In this document: positions 48,401 to 60,200 of the stretch, piece after piece | Numbering within the stretch: the first letter of the stretch is position 1 | Layout: the number at the start of each line of letters is the position of its first letter | Assembly: GCA_012845835.1 (NCBI GenBank) | Contig: JABAKD010000011.1 | Location: forward strand, 1,056,501-1,120,500 | Direction: 5' to 3' | DNA: 64,000 nt | DNA from: Undaria pinnatifida | Lineage: Eukaryota > Sar > Phaeophyceae > Laminariales > Alariaceae | Notes under the pieces: generated by a model | The model's input: the letters and a program-made list of their open reading frames with translations, nothing else | What the model was told of the DNA's origin: nothing | Databases searched by the model: none | Position numbers and translations under genes: made by a program

Positions 48401-51400
48401 TTTACTTTCCCTGTTGAGGCTTATCATCTATATGATACAATCCAACTTGACCTCTGGGACTTCTTCTTCGCTGTTGATATTTCTGGCCCGCACGTCTGAA
48501 GCTGAAGCTTTGGGGCATCTTTACTTCTTTCTGTTAGGACGTCTCGCTCGGTAGACTGAGCTCGTAGTTTTTCGAACGGTACGGCATTGTGCTCCTGCTG
48601 AGACCTCTCATCCGTCGTTTACTTATATGCACTGCTACAGCTGCTGTGGCCGTAAACATTACGAGGTTTGCTCGTTCGTGCGCCCGTTCATTCGTGTGTG
48701 TGCCTGGTGTTAAAACAGTATACCGGGGACAGGCCAGAACTGGAGAACCTGTATTCCAAGCACGGCGGGATGGAAGGTGGCATGACCATCCCCTTCCGAG
48801 GAGCGGACCGGTTGAAGCTTATCTACAGCATCCTCGTCGCGAAGAGGACCGATCAGGGCTGTAACCTCGACATCCTTCGGCTGGTGAAGTCGAAGTGCCT
48901 CTTAGCCTTCTTCCCCTTGCATGACAAGGTCGAGCTGCGGGCGCTGCAGCAAAAGTGAGTCGCTCGCGCGCTGCCGACGCTATTCAAATTTTGACGTCGA
49001 CCGGGAAAAAAATCCTCCTTCATCATTGCGCACGCCTTCAAAATATAAAAAAAACACCTCGAGATTCTCCGGTGAGTGAAGTCGAACTGCCTCTTAGGCG
49101 TCTTTCCCATGCACGACAAGGTCGAGCTGCGGGCCTGCAGCTGAATTGAGTCGCGCGGCCGGCCGTGGTTGACATACCGAGCGGTGAAGCAGCAGTCATA
49201 AGCCCGCAAGGTTCGAGCTCAAGCACCCCCTCCGGTGCGTATACTCGTCCTGAAACGGTGGTACAAAAGCAGTACGCGACTCCACCTAAGAAACCTTTGC
49301 TTTTGGCCACGCTTACGTTGTTATTACGCATCTAATGAGTATTGCACCGCCCTCAAAGGAAAAACGCTTCAACGAAAAAAAGATCCTCCAAATATGATGT
49401 TTACCCAATAGAAGCAAGGTGGCTGCAGTATTTTCGATGTCTCGTGGAAGGAGCCGACGGAAAACATCAAGAGCAAGAACTACTCCGGTTGTCCATACCC
49501 GGGTAGATACATACGCGGGTAGATACACACCCGGGTAGATACATACCCGAGTAGATACACACCCGGGTAAATACATACCCGGGTAGATACCTGACAGTTG
49601 CTACGGTAGAGGTGCACCGTTTTTTCCAGGGCTTTTCACGGGTCGGGTCCAATCTCGCGGGTCGGGTCGGGTCGGGTCGGGTCAGCTGACCCGACCCGAC
49701 CCGTGACGATTTCGAGACGTCTTGACCCGACCCGACCCGACCCTCGAGAATTTCGAGGCGTCTTGACCCGACCTGACCCAACCCGCAAGATTTTGAAAAC
49801 CTCCTAACCCGACCCGACCCGACCCGCGAAATTTTGAAATCCTCCTGACCCGACCCGACCCGACCAGCCAAAATCCGGGTGACCCGCGAGATGCGGGTTT
49901 CATGCGGGCCAGGTCGACTTGACCCGTGACATTTCTCACGGGTCAAAGTCGAAAAGTCACGGGTCAAAGCATGTATACGTCGGTCGGTTGGTTTGTCCTT
50001 GGTCTCTCGTACTTCTCCCAGGATATCATGTTCTATGGTTTTTCCTACCGGTATTGTTTGCAGCAGCATTTTATGGTGTGCGCGTAAAAAATGATAAAGA
50101 AACCGCAACCCACACGCATAGGCAATTAGCTACGCCCGTAGCGCTAGACCACCGGGTCGGCCCGACGAGTGACCCGACGAGCGAGCTAGTTATCTATGCA
50201 GTCTCCGGCCCCGGCAAGCAGCCTAGCTAAGCCGCCTCCGGCAGCAAGCCCACAACTGGGGCGGTGGATCTGTCAGCAGGGGCTGCGATCCGCGAGGATG
50301 CGTTGCCTGCTGCTGGTGCTTGCAGCTGCCAGAGTGCTGCTGCTGTGCTGCTGCTGCTGCTGCTGCTGCTGTGCTGCTGCTGCTACTGCTTCCACGACGA
50401 CTGCTCTTGCTTTTTTACGTTTGGTCACATTTCGTACTGGTATGATAGTTCTCGAGCTAGCTATGTATCTGTTTTCTATCTATCTATCTACTATGCAGTT
50501 TTCAGCCCCGGCAAGCAGCCTAGCTGAGCCGCCTCCGGCAGCAAGCCCACAACTGGGGCGGTGGATCTGTCAGCAGGAGCTGCGATCGGCGAGATCCCGG
50601 GGTCTGCTGCTGGTGCTTGCTGCTGCCAGTGCTGCTGCTGCTGCTTCGACGACGACGACTGCCCTTGCCTTTTACGTTTGGTCACAATCGTATTGGTATG
50701 ATCGCATTATTATACTTCTACTCTTACGGCTTCAGCCGGCACGGGATTCGCGTCACACTGTATGCCTTGGTACGAGTAGCTAGGGGTACTGCTTGGTGAT
50801 TGTTCTACTCGCTGTGATATCATATGATCGGAGCATCGGCACGAGAGAGGCAGGAAGCGGTAAGTTTTGTATCATTTACAGATCCGCGGGTCGGACCCGC
50901 GGGGCGCCTGCACGGCAATGGCCCTCAGCTGTAAGTTTGAAAAAGGCGGATCCGCGGGCCAGATCCGCGGCTTTGACCCGTGGGTCAGCCGAAACCAACT
51001 CGCGGGTCATGATGGCTTGACCCGCGAGTGACCCGTATCTCGCGGGTCATGTCCCGACCCGATCCGCGAGATTTTGAAAACCTCTTGACCTGACCCGACC
51101 CGACCCGCGAGATTTTGAAACCTCTTGACCCGACCCGACCCGACCCGCGTGATTTTGAAGCCTATTGACCCGACTCGACCCGACCCATGAGATTTTAAAA
51201 TATTATGACCCGAACCGACCCGACCCGCGAGATTTTGAAACCCCCTTGACCCGACCCGCGGGTTGGGTCATGACCCGTGAAAAGCCCTTGTTTTTTTCTT
51301 CCGAGGGTGGTCGCTTAAAGAGCTCTATACCCTACCCAAAGATTGGTTTTGGAGCAAACTGAAACTTCAACTCGACGAGCAGACTCATGGCCCAGAGACG

Positions 51401-54400
51401 ATGAACATACTCATGGCCCAGCGATAAACAACGCTAACATTGCGAAACAAGAATGGCATTAAGACGGTTTTATTAATACTATTAGTGGGTTATGGAGGGT
51501 TAAGGAGCCCCGTCATCCATAAAACGTTTCAGCCAAAAACGTGCTGCCTCTGGGGTAGCACGCGTCACCCAGAACATATTGGGGTAGATGCCTGGGTATA
51601 CCCAGAGTATCTATCCCGCTAAACGTAACCTTGGAAGCTTCCACTGGAAGAAAAAAAAAAAGCATAATCTATGCAATGAGGAAAAAAAAAAAAGAATTGT
51701 CAATATGGAAATCAGAATCTACGTAATGGAAACAAGGTTAAAAATGGTAACAAAAAACAAAAAATAAAAATAACAATCTAGTCTACCCAATTGTAAAAAA
51801 AAAAGGTGGCTGCAATATTTTCGAGTCCCATGGAAGGAGCCGACGGACGACATCAAGGACTACTTCGGCGAGAAAATTGGCCTTTATTTTCTCTGGCTAG
51901 GACACTACACCACCTGGTGCGTGCCCGCTGTTTTTCTTTTTCTGGTTGACCAATTGTGTTTTTTAACCTCTTAAGACCTGCCGCACTCACGCTTTTTTGG
52001 GACGATTTGTTTTAGGGCTACGGCAGGTCTACGGCAGAGGGGGTCCCCGATTTTGGTTGCCGTCGAGCTGAGGGCACCCGCGCGAGTGGTTCGATTTGCA
52101 CCTCGTTCGATAAACAAACTTGAAAATAATTCACTAGCAGCTGGCGTAGACCAAGAGCTGCATTGCGGTGCATCTTGCGAAAACGAAACGCCGTGAAGGC
52201 CACTCGTGTAATGAGCGCCTGCCAGCCACTGAAAAAAGTGGCCGAAAAAAATCACCTCCTGTCGTACCCTTGATGATGAAGGACTATTTCGCCGAGAAGA
52301 TGGGCTTGTATGTGCTCTCTGATGAGGGCACCATTCCACCTGGTACGTGCCCGCAGCTTTTGGTAGGTGTATTTTGTTTTTACCCCTTTAGAACTACAGC
52401 TACGGTTTTGGGGGAGGCAGGACCTCGGAGGTGCGAGTGGCCTTAGCTGCAAGGGAACACCTAGACTGACTTTTATAAATGTGTCAGGTGGTATGCATGA
52501 CGGAAAGGTATAGGAGGGGGGGGGGGCGAAAATTAATTAACTCATACTGTTTCAAGACATTAGCTCGGTTTGATAATAGCGTGAGACGATATATAGGGGG
52601 CACTCAGAGGTATGAGTGGCCTCGCCGCCGGAGAACCCCTTGAAAGTTTCACAGCATCGTAGGGGTCCTCCGGTAAGGTTGTGGTGTGGTATAGAGAGCA
52701 ATACGACCGCCTTATGGGGGGAGGCCGCCTTATTCGTTCCACGATATGAGTGCTATTCACTATTCCTCAGACGTGGCAAGCGATTTTGACCGCCTTGTAT
52801 CGGGATACCCGCCTTATTGGGGGACCCCTACGGTATTCCGACAGGCGGTATGCAGGTTGGAAAATAGGGGACGCACAGAGGTATGATTGGCCCCACCGCC
52901 AGGGAACACCTAGTCAATGTTTAGTGTTCTGACAGGCGGTATGCAGGTCGGGAAATAGGGGATACGCAGAGGTATAGGTGGCCCCGCTGCCAGGGAACAC
53001 GTTGAAAAAAAAAAAAATCCCCCCGTGATACCTATTATCTGTGCACTCTTTTTCCAGCTCCGTCCGTTTTTTTCGTGACTCAGATCCAGGGCCACATGTC
53101 AGGCACTTCACCCCCGTCCCCACTACGGTACATGTTCGCGATGAACCTTCGCCCGTGTGTTTCAGGCTGATTCCGGCGAGCATTGTGGGGGTCTTGGCTT
53201 GGGTGCACGTGGCCTTGAGTGGAAACAACCCCAACTCCCTTAGCTCCGCGATCTTCTCGATCTTCATCGGCCTCTGGACCACGTGAGAACGGACGACCGC
53301 CGAATACCTGGTGGCATAAAAATTACCGTGGCTGTGATAGCGGGGGGGATGGGCTCAGTTTGCGCATGGCCGTAGTCGTATGACCATAAACCCTCGCATC
53401 CCTACTATGCCGGGACGGACCACGTCGGGTTTTCACCTCCCAGGCAGGCATTGCTTGCACCAAGCGCGAAGCGCCGTGAGGTGTTCGGCGAGTCGCGTGA
53501 AGGGTGAACTGCATCGTTCCAATAACCGTTCCTAAGACGGACTACGGTAGAGGGGGGGTGTACTCGATATTGCTACGTTAGGATGTCCAAATTTTGCAGT
53601 GGCTCGAGATCACTCGCGCGAGTGACCCCCTACTCCTGTGCGGTCTTAAGCTGTTGTTCTTTCTTGTTTGTTTGCCGAATGAAACCGCCATGGAACGGTT
53701 AGCTAGGCTATACACCGCCACAAACAAATCACCTATTGGCTATTTCTTCATCGAGGCACAGAGCTACTCGCGGCGAGTGACTCAAACCCAGCCGTGAAAA
53801 AAGGGGGGCATGATACCCCCTCCCGCGGTAGCCATGGTCGAAGGAGGCGTCCCGGTTGGTCCCTTTCTAACTAAAAAACGACAGTTGCCGCTAGGAACTC
53901 GCACGCAGGATGTTTATAGATGGCGTGAAGATATGTGCGTTGGTTCTTTGGTTGAAGAAGGTTCTGAGAATTTGATCAAATCAACGGTTGAAATACCACT
54001 GCTGTGTGATAAGTAAAAAAACAAATACTTCAGCCCTCTCGAAAAATGGGTCCATTGCCATTATTTTTTATGCCGTGTAGATTCGAAGCTCGCATTCGCG
54101 CTCGCAAATAGGAATTTGAATCGTTGTCAGCTCCTGGTTATGCGTAGTGATGAACGCTTACCAAGTCGTTTGCTGGGCAGGTTGTTCACAGAGTTCTGGA
54201 AAAGGAAGCAGGCGAGGTGCGCCATGCGTTGGGGGATGTCCGGCTTTGAGGAGCAGGAGCAGACACGACCGCAGTACCAGGGTATCAGGTAGGACAAGGA
54301 GACACCACCTGTAATACGTGCACCCTGCGCAAGATAGTCGACACGCAAGCTCAAGGGGTTTGCCAGTACTTTCAAGGGCGTTTTTAAGCTCATCGTGCCG

Positions 54401-57144
54401 TCGACGCCATTTGTTGAGGTATTAGAGGGTGTTACTCTGCATGTAGTCCGCTGGGAGACTGGCAAAATATTAGCCGGTTAAATTAAGTGCCCACTCTAAG
54501 CCTTGTAGCAGGTCCACCCCGGTATAATGCGTGCATGCCAAAGGAGTTGACGAGCATGTTTGAGGGGTTTACCAGTATATTAGTAGGGTTTCAGTAGCAA
54601 GAGAACACGCGGCCAAAGCCACACGAACGCGAGCGACTTGCTATTGTCGCCTGAGTTTCAGAAAGATTTCGCAGCTTGTGCACGAAAGGATCAATGCTAA
54701 GAAAGTTTGGTGACACAGCAGCCCCGCACCGGGCCAGTGGTCAACTACGAAAACAGTCCAACGGCACAAGGAAATATGGGCGGGACCACGGGCCGGCGCA
54801 GGAGGCCTCGCAAAAATCCAATACTTACGTTAAATGATCCACGCTAGGGGGACAGAATACAGTAGTAAAATGACGATCCAATTGAGGTACGTACCCTCAT
54901 TTGGTACAAATCAGCTCGTATCGGAATGTCTCAGATGGGGCATCGCAGAGTGGTCATTCCTGTTCCTCCCTCCCGAAACTTCGTGAGCAATGTTGGTCAC
55001 GGAATTATTGAGACCATCCCACCCGCCCGGCAGCAGTGTTCATACGTTTATCTATCCAGATCGTTTACTGGTACGAACCGCGCGCTGAGCGTACGCCGAC
55101 CAGGCGTCCACTCGGCGCGGAGGGGACATACCAGGCGAGGACCGTTTGCCGGCGCAGGAGACCTCACAAGAATTCAATACTTACATTAAATGATCCACGG
55201 TAGGGAGACACAACACAGTAGCATGAATTAGAGGTTCACCAATTAATAGGGTTTACTCGTCAGTGTTTTCAATGGGTGTACTGGTATACTCATCATACCG
55301 GTATACTGCCTAGGGCTTCACCAGTATATGCAAGTACTCCACCAGTGTTTATAACCGGTTCTATATCTGGTATACTCATGAGGTCCACCCGTACATTCGA
55401 GGGACTCACCAGTATGCCGTGTACGGATTCATCAGCATGCTCAAGGGATTCGAACGCCTATTTGATGGTTCACTGATACACTCATGAGGTTCACCAGCGT
55501 ACTGTACAGGGCCTCACCAGTACATTCAAAGGCTTCGTCACTGTCGAGTTCAATCGGCTAACTATCAATGTACTGATGAGGTTCACCCGTTTGTTCGAGA
55601 CGTCCACATGTACATTCGAGAGGCTCGCCAATACACTGTATAGGGATTCACCAACACACTGCACTTGCACAGGAGTTCGCCAGTATATCCAAGGGATTCA
55701 CTAGCCAGTGGTTTCAATCGATCTACTGGTGTACTCGTGAGGCACACCGGTCTGTTATTTGAGTTCGCCAATATATGCAAGGAGATTCACCGGTATACTA
55801 TAGTCTAGTGGTTCACCAGTGTACTATCTACGGATTCAGCAGTATGTTCAAAGGATACACCGGTGTTTTCAACCAGTATACTGGTCCTCGGGACATTCAC
55901 CAGAATATTCGAGGGGTTCACCAGTGCACTATTGAGAGGTGTGTTCAAGGGATCCATCTGTATTTTCAATGAGTTCACTGGCATACCCGTGATGTTCACC
56001 AGCACATTCGAGGGATTGGCGAGTATATTGCATAGGCATTCACCAGCATACTGAAAGGATTCACCAGTGTTTTTCAACCGGTTCATTGGTACACTCACGT
56101 GGTTCGGCCGTGTATTCGAGGGCTTTAACCAGTACTATCAAGGGGTTCACCTGTTTGTTCAACGGGTTCGCCAGTGTTTTCGATGGGTGAACTGGTACAT
56201 GTTGTAAGGCTCTGTTTGGGTAAGTTATTGGTTAACCTTTACAAGTGGTCAAACGGACTAATACCCCACTAATACCTTAAAAAATGGCGTCGTTGGCAGG
56301 ACCATGGGTTTTTAGGTCGTAGGTTCGAATCCCACCATCTACAATATTAAACTTGTTCAGACTTTCCCCATGTCGAACTTGAAAAATACTCTCCCCGGTA
56401 TACCCAGGAAATGAAAGCGCTTGGATATTGGCAGGTCCGCCCGTAATTCCGGCCGACCTGCTATCTCGCCGTTTGAGGGGGGGAGAGTGTTATAAGTAGT
56501 TATAAGGCTTAGTTTGGGTAAGCAATTGATTAACCTTTTGCAAGTGGTCAAACGGACTAATACCCCACTAATACTTTGACATATACCCATGAGGCTCACC
56601 AAGATAAAAAACAAACTGAAGATGTGCGGATAACTGCCACCGATAAGCCCTGTATCTATAGGATCTAGATAATCTAGATCATGATCTGTCGGTGCGATGT
56701 GTGGATAATCGTCACGGACACGCACTGAAAATCTGGATGCAGATTATGTACTGTAGATCGTGATACATCGGGCCAAATTGTGGGTAACCGTCATCGTTGA
56801 TCGTCTTTCAATCAATTTGATCAGGTCTAGTTCGACCATCGACGGGAAGCCGATGGACTACTTTCCTCCTAAGGAGAGCCGGAAACGGTTTGCGGTCAGC
56901 CAAGCCGTCATTGTGGGTTTAATACTGGTCGTCGTGGGCGTTGTCGCGTCTATCTTTTGGCTCAAATACTTCCTCACGCAGGTAAGCCATCTGAAACATT
57001 ATTTGTATTGATATTAGTGTAGCAGTAGCTGTGGCGGTAGCTGTAGCAGTAGCAATAGCAGCAGTAGCAGTAGCAGTAGCAGCAGTAGGAGCAGTAGCAG
57101 TAGTAGTAGTAGTAGTAGGAGTAGTAGTAGGAGTAGTAGTAGTA

Positions 57145-57184
<40 letters not shown>

Positions 57185-57185
57185 C

Positions 57186-57261
<76 letters not shown>

Positions 57262-60200
57262 ATAGTAGTATTAGTAGTAGTTGTAGTAGTAGTTGTAGTA
57301 GTAGTAATAGTAGCATACTGTAGTACTAATAGTCGTAGTAGTAGTTATTGGTGAGTCATCCCACGTTAGGGGTTGGTTGTACTTTTCGGGCCAAAATGTA
57401 GTGAGGTTGTGACCTTGTGTTGAGGTTGAGCTCCTCAAGTGAAGAACTGGAGGTTATTCTGATAAAGTTCGAGTATACTTCGAAGTATTTGTTTCAGAGC
57501 TAGTGCATTGAAGTATTAGTCGGCATTTCGAGCGACTGTACCTTCGAAGTCGGCTGTTATGTCGCCGGGGACACCGAGGGCTAATGTGTGGGGAGGGCGT
57601 GGCACGGGCGTGTGGTCGCTGGGGGTCGGGTGGCGAACGGTCGAGCGGGATACGCAAGATGAATACTGAAGCCGAAGGTGTTTAAATATCTACGAAGTAT
57701 AATGATACCACTACAACGTTACGGTATTATGTAATAAATATGTCCGTTTTTTACACGGCGTTGGATCCGTGAAAGCCGAGCCGTAGCCTTGCCGCGCATC
57801 GCTTACATTCGCGCACCCTTTTACTCCCCACCCCCCTCCGTGGATAACAGCCGACCCTGTCGGCCAAGCCAGACATACCGGGCATCGCATATAATACAAT
57901 CAACCATCCGCCCCCGAACCCCACCCCCCCCCAGGCATGATTTGAGTTCCACCCCCCCCCCTTGACAATAGCTACCCTTCCCTTCCCCCCCCACGTGAAA
58001 AACAGCCGGCGCAGTCAGCGAAGCTAGAGGTGTGGGGCATCTCCTTCGCCACGATCATCCCCTCCCTGGCTAACGCGGTGCAGATTCAGGTCATGAACGC
58101 CTTTTACGGGAAAGTGGCTATCAAACTCACGGACCTGGTAAGTGCCGCCTCAAACCGAAGCGGTCTGGTTTACTTGCGGCTACTGTTTACCGAAGATTCT
58201 TTTGTTCTTCTGATTTCCTCCTTTTTTTTCGTTTTGTTTTTTCTTCCTGACTACGATGGGAGATTTTAACAGAAATAGGAAAAAAAAATCCAAGAACTCT
58301 TCCGCTAACAGCACTCCTTTTTTTAAGGGAAAAAAAATTACGGCATACATGCAAGAAAAAAAAGCAAAACTCAAAACAGGAAAAGTCTGGAACATTTGGT
58401 CAAAAACTCCTTGGACACCATTGGCCCTTACACCCCTGCCGTTTATGGCGCACGCTAAAATAATTTTTGAATGAATGGGCTCCTTAACCCAAAGTCGTCA
58501 AAATTTGACCCTTTTTGATTTTTTTGAAATCGAAACTTTTCCGTGTATGTCGACGGCAGGCATGCGTTTGTCCATCGGGTCGCGCTTTCAGGTCGCAATC
58601 AAGTCGGTTTTTTTGCGTTAGAAGGAAAAAATTGGTGCAACTCTGTAAATTTTAGCATGTGTCCTGCCCCTGTCGATTCATTTGCGTAACGTCAACCCCG
58701 AGCCGAAACCAGTCTGGGCTTACACCCCCCGCCTCGTGTAACCTGTTGAATCATAACATAGCACAGCACAGCTTATAATAACATCCCCTCCCTGGTTTAA
58801 TGCGTAGAAGATCCAGGTCATAATCACCTTTTACGGGGAAATGGTGGCCGTCAAGCTCAACCGACGTGGTGGGTGCCACCTCGGGTCGAGACAGTCAGGC
58901 TTCGTTACGCCCCATGCCACCTAACCCTTCCTCGCCTGTCGAACCTGACCCGACCCGACCCGACCCGACCCAACCCGCGAGGTCTGTTTATGTTTTTTTG
59001 CTCGTTTTCTTCTTTTTGGGAATGTTTCAATGGGCGATCGATGTTGAAGCTCATGCTGCACATCGTCGGATGGCATTGATAAACGTAACAATCGTATTTC
59101 GTTCAACACGCTGGCATCACGTCAGTCCAACACTAAAACAACCAGACTCATGCCTTATGTATCCTCGCCTCGATTTGCCAGTCGAATTGTATAGCATAAC
59201 ATCAGCCCCGAAACGAAATAGTCAGGCCTACACTCCATCTAATCTAACCCTCGCTATATTGCTCACCCTTCCAGGAAAACCATCGCGGAGTACACGGACA
59301 ACTATGCACGATTAAAACCCCATTGTTCTATACGAACTCCAAAACTACTCTGCCTGCTGCCGTTGTTCGACTCTTCTACTATTACTCGCTCGTCTGCTCT
59401 TGAAAACTAGCCCGCGCCGTTAACTACTACCAGGAACATGATTTACATTGAGGGTCTCTACCTTCCTGAATCTATCGCCCCCCTTCAGGAAAACCACCGC
59501 ACGGACACGGAGTATGAGGACAACCTGATCGCCAAGACTTTCATGTTCCAGTTCGTTAACTCCTACGCGTCGCTCGTCTACATCGCCTTCATCAAGGAAC
59601 ACATAAACCAGCCGTGAGTCATGCATACAGCAGCAGCAGCAGCAGTAGGGTGCCTGGTACAGCCGTGAGCACCCCGCTTTATTTTGTCAAGAGCATCCCT
59701 GGAGGGGCGGACAAACACATGCCACGACAAATGAAGCCTCACTAGAGCCTCCTCTGTTTCAGATACGTCACACTAAAACTGATCTTGAGAAAGATTATGG
59801 CGCAATTTGGTGAACAAAATCATGGCCTACTGCTGTAGGTACACAAAACAAAAAAGAAAAAGGATTCACCATGCAAGGCAATTATGAATAACATCCTTTT
59901 TCCCGACGATTTTGGGTTAAGGAGTGTCCCGTCGCTCAGAAACAAAAAAGCCAAAAAAACGGTATACCTTAATACATCTATCGTAGCGCGTGTCGACACG
60001 CCCAAACATCCTCTTAACTACATGTCTCTGTTATCGGTAATGGGAAATACATGTACCAGGCACCTGGTATATTTATGTGCAAGCGAAGAATGCTAAATTT
60101 ATTAATATCTCTCTTATTTCCCGAATACTCTTATTATGCGCGCTTTCATACCAGGATACCCACTGTGTGCAGTTGCTCAGATTTCAGAGCGTCAGCAAGC

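Noticed and set aside
50196..50783. 195-aa frame with [23 protein letters not shown] and a Cys-rich run
   Set aside because: It is made of two tandem copies plus CTG repeats inside an anoctamin intron. The frame is kept by the duplication, not shown to be a gene.
57014..57354. 100-aa poly-Leu and poly-Val frames
   Set aside because: Pure translation of the (GTA)n array.
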